Origin: Synchiropus splendidus
Taxonomy: Eukaryota; Chordata; Actinopteri; Syngnathiformes; Callionymidae
Length of the DNA stretch: 64,000 nt
Direction of reading: 5' to 3'
Assembly: GCF_027744825.2 (NCBI RefSeq)
Contig: NC_071347.1
Span: forward strand, 13,267,501-13,331,500
In this document: piece after piece, positions 1-13,319 of the stretch
How the letters are laid out: every line of letters begins with the position of its first letter
Position numbering within the stretch: the stretch's first letter is position 1
Notes under the pieces: model-generated
Seen by the model: only the letters and a program-made list of their open reading frames with translations
The model's database searches: none
What the model was told of the DNA's origin: nothing
Made by a program: the position numbers and the translations under genes

Positions 1-2425
1 AGTTAATATTTAGTAATATACCTGCCATTTTTCCACAGTAGAATGAAACCTTTCCTTGTGCACTTCTAAGGGTTATTAACATTTCCTGCTGCGGGTGGGT
101 GGTGAGAACCTTGACACACCTAAATATTCCTCTCATTTAATATTCACGGATTTGGCTGGTAAATCTGTGTTAGAGCTGCTGTTTTGTTTAGCTTTTCACA
201 TTTAACAGAGGGTTGCTTTGAAATGTGTCTGTTGAAATTCAAGCAAAAATGACTTGCTCTTTATTTTTTGTAGTTTGTTGTTTCTTGTGCAGTTTAACAT
301 TACTGTTAGATGTGCTCTGTACCAGAGTCACACCGGACATCCGGTGAATTGAAACAATCAACACAAGCTCACTGGGAATATTTAGTCTCTTCAACTTTGT
401 GCATCGGAACCAAAATACCATGCTGATGAAAAAGGTAGGTTTGCTGAGCCTGTAGCAAAGCTCATCTACGTGAAATGGAAATAAAGCTTTATATGGTTTG
501 ACACAGAGGGACACAAAATGCACATTTCTTTTTTTTGTTCTTCTGTAGTCCATTGGTCCATTTTCACTACAATAGCGTTGTCAAGCTAAGTTCTTTTTTT
601 GTCTATTAGCTCCCCTTTAACTACCCAACCATGTCTATGTTTAGCCGGATGAATGGGTTTCTCCTCCATCTGCATGTCTAGCTTTCCTTCCATTTAAGTC
701 TGCGGCCCCGATCTTTCTCGACAATGATGAGCTGAGACGTTTGCGTGCTTGTCTGCAGACTGAGCTGGACTGCTCACTTATAGATGCCACAGCCCCTCCT
801 TTAGAGATATGGGCCTCAGCTGAATTTATATATTTATATAATGTAGATTCAAATATTGTTATTACTATTGTTATTACTAATGCTTGCATGTGTCTAGACT
901 AAATAAAAGTTATTGTCTTCCATTAAATATTTTGTTTCTCTCCTGTGAACAAGTCAGAGACCTAGAGAAAAAAAAACAGTTTTCCATCTATAATTTAATA
1001 GATTTATTCATAGGCGATAGCATGTAAACAGTTTTTTGTGCTTTGGCTCCATACCGTCCTAATTTTGAAGCCAACTGCTCGCCATGTCTTTGTATTTATT
1101 TTAGGAAGAGAGTAACAGAATACACCCAAGTAGCTCAGAACAGAGTAAACGTCAGCATCCACAGTTAAGTCTCAGCTGTCGGACTGTGGATGAAATTTGC
1201 AGATGACTGCAGTTATCATTAAAGGTGGCAACCAATGGCAACGGTTGCCAGTTAAATACTCAGGCTATTTGTTTTTTTCTTGTTATATTTTATTTGTAAC
1301 ATGCAAACGGCCGTGGGGTTAATGTAACTGATCAGACCTGCTTCTCCGCCTGCTCAGATGGGTCCTGGCACGTTCAGTAGCTTATTACCGGCTCGGTAGC
1401 TGAACACAAACCACACGATTAACAAGCATTTAAGGTGGAAAACTGGAGATCCCAATGTTCTTGCTGATCAGGAAATGAGTTGACAATATTGAATTATCAT
1501 TCATTATCATTCAAAAGCAGCTAATTCATCCAACTTGTTTGCCTCTTACAGTTTTATTTAAGATCATATTACCATGCTGATTGTTGACCTACACCAGCCT
1601 CTGTGGCAACAGCTGCCACAGGCTTAAGAGCAGATATTGCACTGTCGGATGGATTCATGTCCATGGCTGGCGCTGGCAGCATGGGTCTGTAGATCTTCTA
1701 AAATCAGCTCTACCGCCTGTAGAAGTGGAGTGGAGTTCGGACCGTGGTGTAATAATTTAGAGTAAAGGGTTTCCATGCAGTTTTTTCTCTTTGACCCTAG
1801 CTGCGATTTCATAGTAGCCATTCACAACATGGGCTCCTTCAGGCTCTTTGGAGGTCAGGCCTCCATGTTAATGGATAAAAAGATGGAAGAGGGGTTAGCT
1901 GAGGTGGAAGGGAATACAAAGACAAGCAGGATAATGAAAACAATGAAAGGGAATGATGCTAACTGGTCTGACTGCTACATGACTCATTTCAGACGGAAGG
2001 AAGGTGTGATATGAAGCTGAATGGGAACCGGCAACATGGTTCCCCGACAATAGCAATGGGAGACTGTATGAAGGGCAGATTTCAGGGCGAAGGCCACGAC
2101 TGGTGATGCTGTGAAAGTAAGCGGTTTGAGACAGTTAGCTTGGGAGATGGCGGCACAGTCAGCAGTACCCTTTATGAGCTCCTTATTCAAGGTGCTTAGT
2201 CCAACTTATGTTTGAATGAAGAGTCAGCTGCAGCTTACTTGTCCTCTCTAGTGTGTTGAGCATGAGGTCAAGCTTCAGCTAAATTCAGTTGGTGGGCTGC
2301 AGGTGTGTGCGTGCGTTTCTGAGCCAGCTAAAGGTTTGTCCTTGATGGCTGAGCTCAGCCACAAGGCTGGTCTGCAATGTAATTGGATTAGATATCTTTG
2401 CGTTGCATCGCTTGAAGTGAGGTGT

Positions 2426-2472
2426 GGAATCGCATAGACACACACATGCACACATGCACACCAGACACACAC
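2426..2472. repeat. Imperfect CA-rich microsatellite
   Basis: Interrupted CA dinucleotide run with ATGCACAC variants. It produces spurious His/Thr- and Cys/Val-rich open frames on both strands. Confidence 0.8.
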
Positions 2473-4181
2473 ACTTGAAAAGCCCTCACATCCCTCCAGG
2501 CTCATCTTCAAGGCTTTACACCTTCTTTGACGCCTTATTATATTTTTTCTTTATTCTTGTTTTAGCAGCAGTTTCCTGCTCCTGCAGTAATTATTACAAC
2601 CCACCTTTTCTATTTTAGATTTTCAGAATTGCAGAGCCCATTTGTGATGCTGATGTTTTTGTGTAAATTGATTTTAGTTATTGTACATGAAGTCTGCATT
2701 TCCTGTTTTTATTCAATACTTTATCCGTGCTTACCTCTTATTGGAATACTGGTTATTTTTCACAGAAATCTGCTGCAAAAATGTGCTAAAAAAGTGAAAA
2801 ACAGGCAAATTATTTGTGGAGTGTATGTGTACAGTAAATGGAGATGAGGTTTTGTGCACTCACATCCTGCTGAATACACTCAGTATAAAGGCAATCATCT
2901 TGAAGAAGGAAGTCTAGTGTCCTTGACCTTTCTTTCATTGTGCACTTCCTGTTTAGCAGCTTTGCGAAGGAAGTTACATCTGTTTTGATGGCTGGTGTGT
3001 ATCCTCTGTCCCTTATATTTACAAGTAATGACTACATAATATTGCAAAGGCAGTGCAGCAGAAATTACTGTCTGCCACAGTGTCAGAGGTCTTTACACTT
3101 TAAACTTAATTTGAAGGGACCATCTAACTGCAGAGTAGCATGACATATTGGGAAAAATATGGTGAAGTCCTTCAAATAAATTGTTCATTTAAATATATGA
3201 ATTTAAGAAGACTCCTCCTGAACATGGGATCTCAATGTACGTAGTTGCTGTGCTGTGCTGGCCTTCATCACTCAATGTAACCCTTAGGTTATGTGCTGCT
3301 TGGCTACAACGGTTGACAAGGTCCTCTGAGATCACAGTAATCCATAAAACACAATTGGGCTGATCATGTGCGGGGTGTGGTAACGTGTGATGATTCAGGT
3401 TTGCTGAACAGGTTCAGGCAAGAGGCTGTTATTGTAGGATACACAGCAGCCTTATGAAGCAACCGACCATGTTCTTGACTGACTCCTCACACCTTAACAG
3501 CCCAAGTGCACTCAGAAGTCATCACTGGGAGCATTTGCAGAACGGTTAGCAATATCAAAGAAAAGCTTTAACGCTGACAAGCTAACACCAGGAGCCATAT
3601 GTTTCATATGTGTGTGTGCTGACAAGACTTCCGTATGGCTTTGATCCGCACATATGGGCTGTGCATCCTTGAAGTCGGCCTCCTGACACCATGTGAACAG
3701 AGGGGCGAAATGCAGGGGGTCGCATCGATGAGTTGTCTTCAGTCTGCCGAGTCTGCCTTTTTTGTTACAGCCAAACAAATGCGTGTCAGAGGTTTGCAGT
3801 TCCAAATTATTAACTTATTAATTCATCTATTTTTTTTGTATGATGAAGATTTTGTCTGCTGCACGTTGGATTAAACTGCTAAAAAGACACAAATTGAGCT
3901 GCCCGCTATACTCGAGCCTCTCAGTGGACAGCCAAGGACAAGAAACTCTGAGGTCAGTTGAGTGGAGGATGGAGATGTTTTCAAAGGGAGAGTTTCATTT
4001 GGAATGGAGTTCTTAAGAGATTTGGGATCATCTGATTTCCGCTGCCGAGGTTCACGTTACTGCCGGGGAGTTGCTCTGTTCTGTTGTGAGGAGGAGATAC
4101 TTAAAACTGGACACTGTAACAACACAAGCAGCACAACAGGGTGTTTGACCCCTATAGGGCATCTGATGTTCCCTTTGAGGA

Positions 4182-4213
4182 TGTGTGTGTGTTTGTGCGC
4201 GTGTGTGTGTGTA
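4182..4213. repeat. Imperfect TG microsatellite
   Basis: TG dinucleotide run interrupted by TTTGTGCGC. It is a simple repeat with no associated gene signal. Confidence 0.8.
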
Positions 4214-6719
4214 AACAAAGATAAGTCTGACTGACGGAAGGCTTACAAACTCAGGACATGCTTTATCCGTGCACTGTCTTTTCACACACGTCCTCACACT
4301 CCAGCGGCACACCTTTGAGCTAGCAGTTCTCAGCTGTGGAGCACAATGTAGCAGCACTCACAGCCATGAACCTGCTAAATGAGACCTTTTGAAAACCTTT
4401 ATAATCACCAGTGGTCTTTGAGCCAAGCTGCTCATAATAAGCACGTACTGATCCTGGATCCAGATACGAAGTTAGCTGTGAGAGTGGTGCGTAAGCAGAA
4501 ACACGGTTGTGGGAGTTTTGCTAGCAGATCTCTTCCGTTCTATGTAATCTACAGTGGGTCCTTCAGAGAGAGAAGCTGCACTTCTGCGTGCAATAATAGT
4601 GAGGAGCCAAACTTTGAGTGAACTTAATAGAATTTTGTTAATCATTTAGTTCTTTTTAACTTTGTTTCCATGCATTTACTAAAAAGACAATGAACTGTTC
4701 TGATCAAGGAAGACTACAAACATAAAGACATGGTGAATGTGAGTTTCCCAGCATCCTAATATTTGTCCATTATTTCCTTCTTCCTTTCAACAGTCCGTGT
4801 GTTGGCTGTGACTTCAAACTGATGCATAGGTCGGTCTCTTGAGTGGTCTGTGTTGTTGGAACCTATCCGGACTTGACTCATTTCTATTGTGCTCCTGTTG
4901 GACGCTGGTCTTCATCTCCCTCGTGCTGTCTCTAAGCCGTTTGTCTACATATTCAAACAGCTAAATGGACGCCAGTCATACATCATCATCATCATCGGTG
5001 TACTGAGCAAAGCCACCGAGCGCTTATTAAGAGCGTGCCGCTGATTTATTGCCACTTTTAACCTCTTTAAATGAGGCTAAGTGAGGTGAGAGGCAAGAGA
5101 TTAGCCTACATGAGACGTGGTAGAGGGATCCCGTGTGTAAAACGAGTCGGGACTCCAGGCTTGCTGCTGGGTCTCATCCACTCAATCCTCATAACATTAC
5201 ACTAAATAAGTTAACAATCCGAGCCAGGTCGATAATTCACTTGAGTTCCAGAGTCAACATGCTTTCCCGTCTCTCCTGTCTAATTAGTGTGCAACAAAGT
5301 CAGTACCTGTTTTGGCTTGTAATTTGCTGTATTAAAAAGCTTGACACGAACATGTGACCATAGCTGAAGTGAAAGTATGAAGGCTTTTTGATGTGGCTGG
5401 GTTCTGTGAGAAAGCTGACGTTTTCAGCGCTAACTGAAAGTGCGGTGAATCCCTTGTTTCCCTCTTGCTAGAGGAGATGAAGTCTAACCTATACATGTTG
5501 AAAAGTGCAAACTAGTCCACCCATTCAGTCTGAGACGTCAGTTCCAAAGCAATTGTGTCAATAGTGAGGGGTGATTTATGTAGCAGGATGTGACTCCTCA
5601 ACTCAGACAGCTAAATGCTACTACAAGCAAGTGAGAGATAGAGGTGACTGACATTTCCCACATCCGTTTTTCTCTGTGAGATGAACACTGGGTCAGGGGT
5701 TTGAGCCTGCTATTCTGAGAATGCACAGTTGAGTTGTTTTCTGTCAGTATGGCTATATTTTATTGACACATACTTGAATTTACTGGAATTAAATATTTCC
5801 ATTTTAGTTTTCAGATGTTTATCACAGGTATTGTGTGAACACAATCTCAGATATTAATTTAATGATCTGATTTCTCTAACTTGTATCGTGATTTAGGTCG
5901 CCCAAGCCCTCACGTTTGTCTCCACTATTCTCCACCCTTCCACCGTAACCTGTTCCTTTCCTTTTCATTGTTCTGCCTCTCAATCAGCCACAGTCTTCAG
6001 GAAGCCTGTGTCAGTCACTGAAGGAAAGTAGATGCACAAACGTAGGAAGTGTTGCTGCGTTCATGAAAACATCTGAGCTAGCTCTTTTTTGTTTTTGCTT
6101 TTTTTTTTTTCCTCCCTCCGTCGCTGAAGTATCGTAAAGGTCAGCGAGTCTTCATAACGCTGGCTGCACTTCCCTGAGGTTTGATAACACGCACACAAAG
6201 TTGAAGCTGTTGCGTAACCACCGTGAGGTGCACAGCATTGCAGCATGTGCAAATGTGGTGAGGTGATAAGCTACCTGGATCATCTCTTTTCCAGCCTTCA
6301 GTTGTAAGATTATATGACTTTTTTTTTTTTAAACCCAGTGGAGTTAGATCAACCTAAACTGGGTTTAAGTTAACATCTGGACTCCATGGATTTGTAATAG
6401 GTGTGAGACAGTCATTAAACTAAAAGTGGTGGTCATGGTGGTCCTATGCCTTCTCTGAAACTTTTTAAAGAGATTAGACTTCATCATCTTCTATCGTCTA
6501 AAACAGCTGTACGTTTGTATTCTGACTCATATGTTTCTAGAAACATTGATTTTAAGGTGTTTCTGGACGAGTGTACTGGACTGTAGTCTAGTAATAAAAC
6601 AAAGTTATCTGAATAGAAAGTAATTTGTTGGCAGTTAATTCCATTTTCTCATTCTTATGCAGACCTCAACTTTCAGCTCGACCTTGACTGTTTTCATACT
6701 GGTGCAGTAGAGTAGCATA

Positions 6720-6734
6720 CCACAAGGGGGCAAC
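6720..6734 (+). promoter_or_regulatory. CTCF-type motif candidate
   Basis: CCACAAGGGGGCAAC fits the core CTCF pattern CCASNAGRKGGC closely. A second, better match lies 1.1 kb downstream in the same orientation. This is a motif match only; occupancy cannot be inferred from sequence. Confidence 0.3.
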
Positions 6735-7855
6735 CTCTCCTCACAATGTTGTGAAAGGAACTAGATGACTGCACAAAATCCTACCTGTCGTCACTGAGTG
6801 TGTGGTCAGTGGTATTGATGGCAGCAGGTCATCTGAGTTTCCTGTTTTGCATGAGAAGGCATGATTTAAGAGACTGCTGGGCTGTGTGAAAGTGGAGCTT
6901 GTGTGAATGAATTTGAGGATGAATGGCGTTCTGTAAGGTGGGAGAGGGGGGAGCCCACTACCTGAAATGAGAGCTGGTTGTTGCATAATCCAAGTTTGCA
7001 GGCCTTGACGTTTTGCACCAGACTCTTCAGGCTCTTTCGGGTGAGGTATCACATGACTGCATCAAGCGGCTGCCGTATTGAACCTGCAGTACTAGTCCAG
7101 CACCAACCGGAGGCAGACACAGTGATCGATACTTTTCTTTTTGTGTGGGCCAAGGCTTGCTTCTTCATGTTTCTCACAGAGTGGATTAGGATATGCTAAG
7201 TGGTATTGAGTTCAATTTTTCATAAATGGGTTGGGTTTTTTTTTTTTTTAACTCATTTTTAAAAGCACCTGGGAAGTGAATGTATAGGTCGGTTAGGAGG
7301 GAAGTTAGACATGGACTAGAAAAGCTCTGTGTATTGGATGATAATGATGACCTTTGTGTGGTCACCCAGCAAATGTAACTAAATTACCGATTCATTTTGG
7401 TGAACTATAGTCAATCCATGAACGCATCTTGAGTTCTGAAGCATCTAATAATGAGTCATGAAAAAGATCTGTGGTCCATTGCAAGCCATGTAAGCCACAT
7501 TTTTCAACACAAGGTGTCATTATTTGAACTGTAAGCCATTGTCCCATCGACATCAAGCGCTGATGTGAGTTGATGTTGTCGTCCTCATTCATTCCATGCT
7601 CTCAATACCTTCCACATGCCAGCCATACCAGACATTACTGAGGAACACACGTGTTTCCTTGGGTTGCCGACCCTGTCTTTGTCTACATTTTTAGAAAGTT
7701 TGTGCACTCACATGCTTGTTATCCCTTATATCTGTATTTACATGGTAGCAATACCAGAGCAGAATGTGCAGGTCATGCTCTGTCATCACCTGAAAATATC
7801 GGGTGAGATGCTCTTAGGGAATTTTCTGACTCTGAGAATGTCTTATTACCATTAA

Positions 7856-7870
7856 CCAGTAGGTGGCGCC
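7856..7870 (+). promoter_or_regulatory. CTCF-type motif candidate (strong core match)
   Basis: CCAGTAGGTGGCGCC matches the CTCF core CCASYAGRKGGC at every position. It lies about 5.7 kb upstream of the first mob2 exon candidate and could mark a boundary on the 5' side of the mob2 locus. No binding evidence exists here. Confidence 0.4.
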
Positions 7871-10208
7871 CTCGTCTTGGGATCCATTCACACCGCTTAC
7901 TAGAAAGCAATCTTTTGGTTTGCCTGCTGAGAATATATAACAATTCAATCTAAAATAGTTTTCAATTGTTGATGCGAAGTTTTATCGGATGCATACAGGT
8001 GAATATTTCGTTTTTATCATTATTGTATTGGAGGTGCGTTTGCATTGTCAGTCAGAAATAAAGTCAATTTCCATTGATGTTAAGTATAGGTAAGTTAGTC
8101 ACCATAAGACTTTATTCATGGTCTGAGTTTGTATTGATCACTTGTTGGCCATGTTTTTACGAAAAAAGGTGTCTGTTGAAGCAAGTTGGTCCAAAATATA
8201 GGACCATGTTGCTTTAAGGAGGATTAATTACCTCAGTCTATGTTTCAAAATACAATAAATAAATGTATCTAAGTGTCACGCTGAAGCTATAGTTGCCATA
8301 TGTTTGGATTCAGCTACTTTGATGAATTAAATTCAGATTTAAATTTTAAAGGTAAAGAAGGTAAACCACTGAGACCACATTTCTAATGTCTAGAAAGCCG
8401 CAATCTTCGGTACAGATGTTCATCCCTCATGTAATAGCCGGTCTCTTTTGCTCTTTTGTACTTGTTTTTTGTTTACAGGTGTTGCTAAAATGTGTTCTTT
8501 GTACATCGTTGTATAGCAGGCGGCTAGCTCAGTTTTGGTTGTCAGCTATGTTGGAATCATTCCTGGTATTATCTGACTTTTACATTTATTTTTTGGTGAC
8601 CGCACACTCCAATATTCATCCAAAATTCATTCCTTTACATTTCCCTGAACTATATCCAAGCCTTACATTCTGGAAATACTTCAGCTGCAATGCACCTATA
8701 GGCAATGTATCTTTTCATTTCCTCAGCTGGAGCGTATATTGAAACTAGAACTGTCTATATAAAGAATGACAACAGTGCGGGTCGATGCGGAGACCAGAAA
8801 TATAGTGACACAACATCTGCCTCGGGAGATAAAGAGTTGCAGTGTAACTCAATCTCTCTCGCGTTGAGATAATTAGTATTAAGTTATTTTATGTCTGTGG
8901 GGATGAAAGGTCAGAGCCGAGCTGCCTGGCCATATGGAGCGACAGATTAGGAGGAGGCTCAATTGAGGCATCTGTAAAAATAAGTCTCAATAACTTACTC
9001 TCACTGCAGTGCAGTGTATGTGAATGGCAGACTGTAAAAGCCTGTGGCGTCTCCGGGCTTGGCTATATGCAGTACATGGAGCCTTTCATGCCTGAATTTT
9101 CTGGGCCCCATTTTGCTCATGCTTACAACTGTATCCAGTGTGTGTGTTTGTTTTTGCGTGCTCACACAAATTTAGATTAGCCTCTCTGTGTTTTTCTTGG
9201 TGGTGAGTGTGTTTGCTCAGTGTTGCGTAACAAATAAATGTTTTTGGGTTCAATAAGGATATTTTTCTACATCAGAGGAGGGGAGGGTCGGACGTGAAGG
9301 AGTACGTTTGCTGTCCCTCTCTTCTCCATTCCCAAGGAACGTGGCATACAAAGGAACACGGTGTTCCGAAAGCTGACTTGTCTTCGCGTAGATGCCCTCA
9401 AGTTGCCGCAGCCACAGAAGTGTGTGAATGAGCATGTGTTTTTGTCTGTCCATGTGTTAGTGTGTACACTGCGGCACGGCCCCTTGCTAGGTATTCCTGG
9501 AAAGTCTGTGAGAGTGTGGAGGGAACATGTTTATTCTCCGCTGACAGTTCGCTGCCAAGGATAGAGCGAAAGAGCTAGCAGACATTGTGGCTATTATCTT
9601 TTCAAGTGACTCTGATGTCTATTGCATGTGAGCAGAGTTTGTCAACACTATGAGACTATGATTGCATGACAGAAAGACAAGGCGAATGCTATGTTTACTC
9701 AACATTATTTGGTTTCTATCTCAGAATGATCAGCCTTCTTATAGCCAGTCATCTTGCCATGAGTGAACTGCTCAGAAGAAATGCACTGGCCAACACGTCT
9801 GCGCCAAGTTGACAACGTTCGATTTGACGAATAGAGAGGAACCTTGTGTTGTGTTATGTGACATGAGGCATGTGGTTGCTTGTTAGCAAGCTAGCTCGAA
9901 AGATGAGGTTGCACGGTTTTGACACTTTAAATTTGTCCTTTCACTCATGTGCTGTACATTGTGTTAGAGCTAAAATAATCCTCATGGACTGACAGCAGAG
10001 AGCGATCAAACCAAGCAGTTAAGGTGAATGATGTATAGGGAATATAGGTGAATGGGGATGGGACCACATACAGTATGTACTGTACTAAGCGATGTCAGGT
10101 AAAACTGAAGTCAAGGCCGTAGACCATAACGGCTCTTCTAAATGTCTGCAGTTTTTCATGTTCCTCATTCTTGGATCCACAAAGTCAACTCCTTCCAGCA
10201 ATCCTTAC

Positions 10209-10246
10209 CTCCTTCTTCTCCTCCTCCTCCTCCTCCTCCTCCTCCC
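10209..10246. repeat. (CTC)n trinucleotide / polypyrimidine run
   Basis: Near-perfect CTC triplets over about 38 bp. They explain the poly-Leu (plus) and poly-Arg (minus) open frames across this position, neither of which is a gene. Confidence 0.9.
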
Positions 10247-10536
10247 TTGGCTGTTGTGTAACTCTGCAGTGACTGACTGAGCAGCAGCGGTGCCATTGAT
10301 CAGCACTTCTGCTGCCAGGATGCTCTCATTGTAATAAACGTGCCGTAGCCACCGAAACCCACTCTGAGTGCTTTGTGGGAGCAGAGGAATGACTCCCTGC
10401 ACCACATACCCATGATGTAATGCGGAAGGAGCTCAGCTCTGGCAAAGATCTGTCACTACCTACATTTTTCAATAATGCTATGTTCCATATAAAATTACTT
10501 TATTCACTGGAAAACTGAGCATTTCATCTGACGTGA

Positions 10537-10560
10537 ATTATATTATATTATATTATATTA
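10537..10560. repeat. (TATTA)n pentanucleotide run
   Basis: Tandem TATTA units over about 24 bp; a simple AT-rich microsatellite. Confidence 0.8.
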
Positions 10561-11230
10561 AAAGCAAGCAAGTCCATTTTGAACGCTATTCTTGAGGTAA
10601 ATGTCATTGTAACCAAGTACCCCAGCACTGGTCTAGTCTGTGAACAGCAATGATGAGAACAGTCTTAAGATTAAAGGTAGTTGAGACCTCCGTATTAACT
10701 GAAACACACACCACCTAATCGTGCTTTAGTTTGTGGAATTCAAATGAAATACATTTTAATGTTCTTCAGGTTCACTTGGTCTGTGTTCCCATATTATCTG
10801 TTCACCAACTGATCTGTCTGAAATCCCTTGTAATCCAAACTTGACTAAACAAGTGATTTAAGTCATGCAAATCTGACTTGGTAGAATCCACCTGTCCTGG
10901 AGACATAAACCCTGAGGTGACATCTCACTTTACACTGTTAAGTCATTCCAGTGTCACTTTGTGTCTGCTCACTCTGACACAACATTCCTACACCTCTTAT
11001 TTTGTCATTTCTCTGTGTACTTGTCAAAAAAGGGATGACTTTAAAACTAAATGTGCTTTAACGTGTCGCCGACACGCCTCTGGAACAATGCTTAACTATG
11101 CAGTAAATGAAATTTTCATGTCATCTACAAATTTGAATCTGTTGCATTACACTGGTAAATAGTAAAACTATTTCCTTCAAATTAAATTCAATTAAATTAA
11201 ATAAAAAGCAAGGGCGGAAAGGTGTCCCTG

Positions 11231-11238
11231 TGACGTCA
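11231..11238. promoter_or_regulatory. Palindromic CRE (TGACGTCA)
   Basis: Perfect full-site cAMP response element. It is the leftmost of six identical 8-mers seen between 11.2 and 29.2 kb. No first exon is visible next to it. Confidence 0.35.
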
Positions 11239-12261
11239 AAGATGGTGCATCCATAGGAATGCAGGTTAAAAAAAATCTCTTAAGCTTCAGTATCAGAAGA
11301 AATGAACGGTGGCATGTGAGCCTGTTCTGCGAACCAAAAGATGAAGATTGTTATAAGAAATGGGTGAACCAAGTTTAAAGAATGAGGGGAAAAGTGGCAT
11401 CATTGGGAAGGTATATTTTGGCCTGAAAGTTTGCCTCAAATGGGTCATGAAACCATCTGCAAACAACAAGTGATGATGCCAACCATTCAGAACGCTGAAG
11501 ATCTAATCTAACCTTATCTAATAGCCATTAAAAAAAACAGAAAAGAGTTTGACCGCATGCATCATGTTTTGCACTGCTGCTTGAGTATAACGTCTACCTC
11601 AATTTGATCATTTTTCTATTACTGTCCGTCCGTCTCTGATCCCTCACCTTCAGATCCTTCCTTATGCCTTCCATGACACGGATTGAACAAAAAAGTCCTT
11701 TGCTTGCATGAAACTCCACTCTACTCTCAAAAACCTGCTCTAGTCTTTGCTGATATTCCCCCAACTTCCTCCATTTCACTGCATTCCTCAGCTGTTTTTA
11801 TCCTTGGGTATCTGCTGTTACGTACTGAGATGGTGGCGCAGCATGTGGCAGAGCATGCAACCTCATGCTAGAGATGGATGTAAAGCACTAAACATGCTGT
11901 CTTTATACAAAGTTAGCACACACATGATGCTGCCTACCAGAGGACTGGGGGAAAAGGAAGTAATGAGCATTACTGTCATCCCGGTTGCATGGTATTTAAC
12001 CTACAGTTTGACATATATGACACTGCAATCTATCAGTAGTGACTATTTTATGGTGATTGTGCCAACATCTCATATTTTACTTGTACATGCTTTATAACTC
12101 ATTCATATTTGGTCATACTGGAGCTTGTCAGTCAGATGCTTGTGTATGGCAGATGTGTCTAAAAATATATATCTGTGGTAATCTGTTAGATGTGTGACAA
12201 ACTCATTACAAACAAGATGGGCATGGTGATAATGTGCTAGCAGAATGAAGGCATGATTATA

Positions 12262-12794
12262 CGCTGCCTGGCCAAAAAAAAAGTCGCCACCAAAAAAAGG
12301 GTCATACACTCTAATATTTTGTTGGACCGCCCTTAGCTTTGATTACAGCACGCATTTGCCGTGGCATTGTGTCAATAAGCTTCTGCAATGTTACAAGATT
12401 TATTTCCATCCAGTGTTGCATTCATTTTTAACCAAGGTCTTGCATTGATGCTGGTAGAGTCTGAGCGCTGCGCAAAGCCTTCTTCAGCACATCCCAAAGA
12501 TTCTCAATGGGGTTCAGGTCTGGACTCTGTGGTGGCCAAGCCATGTGCAAATGATGTCTCATGCTCCCTGAGCCAGTCTTTCACAATTTCATTGACATTG
12601 TCACCTTGGAATATGCCATCGGGGGAAAAATCGATTTGATGGAATCACCTGGCCATTCAGAATATTCAGGTAGTCAGCTGACCTCATTCTTTGAGCACAT
12701 AATGTTGCTGAACCTAGACCTGACCAACTGCAGCAAACCCAGACCTATTTGCTTAGTTAAATCCAGGTGGCGACTTTTGTTTGGCCAGGCAGTG
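12262..12794 (-). mobile_element. Degenerate, internally deleted Tc1-like transposon
   Basis: The ends are inverted repeats: the left end reads CGCTGCCTGGCC then an A run and GTCGCCACC. The right end is its complement, CCAGGTGGCGAC to GGCCAGGCAGTG. A TA dinucleotide abuts the left end; on the right the matching TA has become AA. The interior, on the minus strand, retains pieces of a Tc1-type transposase (see the pseudogene entry). At about 530 bp it is far shorter than the usual 1.2-1.7 kb of Tc1-family elements and cannot encode an active enzyme. It lies just upstream of the first mob2 promoter candidate. Confidence 0.85.
12311..12610 (-). pseudogene. Tc1-like transposase C-terminal remnant
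   Basis: On the minus strand the frame holding QSPDLNPIENLW (around 12490-12530) is the Tc1-family motif that carries the third catalytic acidic residue region. The tail VIKAKGGPTKY followed by a stop at 12311-12313 is the typical Tc1 C-terminus. Upstream, VKDWLREHE is recognisable but lies in another frame from the SPDLNP motif, so at least one frameshift separates them. The stretch between these motifs and the tail is also broken. The N-terminal DNA-binding domains and the first catalytic Asp are missing. It is a dead fragment. Confidence 0.8.
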
Positions 12795-13319
12795 AACATT
12801 AAGCATGATCAAATTTGCAGCCAACTTGGCCTCCCAAATGTACCACATTAACACACACTATTTTCATTTTTGACTATGAACAATTCCTACTTGCAGCTCC
12901 GTTTATACGGTGCATTCATTTATCCTGATTCCAGGGTCCTTAATAATTCAGTTTAATGTGCGATGAGGATCAGCAGTGGAGTGCTGAGTGTCCGTCTCAC
13001 GTCCTCATGGAGGGCTGGAGTTAGATAGTAGTGGAGCCTCAGCTCTGTTCTGAGCAGCACATCTGTCTGCCGTCAGGAATGTGCTTTTTATTATTAGACT
13101 GGTGTGAAAGGATACCGCTTGAACATTGTGTCCGTTTTGGACGTTGTTAGCTCTCATGTAGATATAAGTTGCGCCGCTGTTTTCCCGGGAAATGTTGCAG
13201 GAATGAGTCGGCTGGAGTGATGATCGCGTCTCATTTAGCAAAGGTCACGACGCGTCTGATGTGTCGAGGCGTTTTTATTTAGATCCTTTCCACGTTGGTG
13301 TTTTGGTCCTGATCGAAAC
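12795..13319. other. Gene-poor flank between Tc1 remnant and mob2 promoter block
   Basis: No exon or repeat is recognised here. GC content rises gradually toward the GC-rich block starting near 13320. Confidence 0.4.

Larger units (their letters stand above)
1..12261. other. Intergenic / upstream region with no recognisable gene
   Basis: I read both strands and found no exon with a recognisable protein family, no RNA gene and no long open frame of convincing composition. The stretch is AT-rich vertebrate-type sequence with short CA/TG runs, a CTC run and scattered poly-T. Open frames here (up to about 118 codons) are low-complexity or Cys/Leu-rich and have no splice context. It may be the 5' flank of mob2, an intron of an unseen gene, or true intergenic DNA. 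Confidence 0.55.

Noticed and set aside
890..915. AATAAA near the left edge as the 3' end of an upstream gene
   Set aside because: No upstream coding exon is visible in the window, so the hexamer alone is uninformative.
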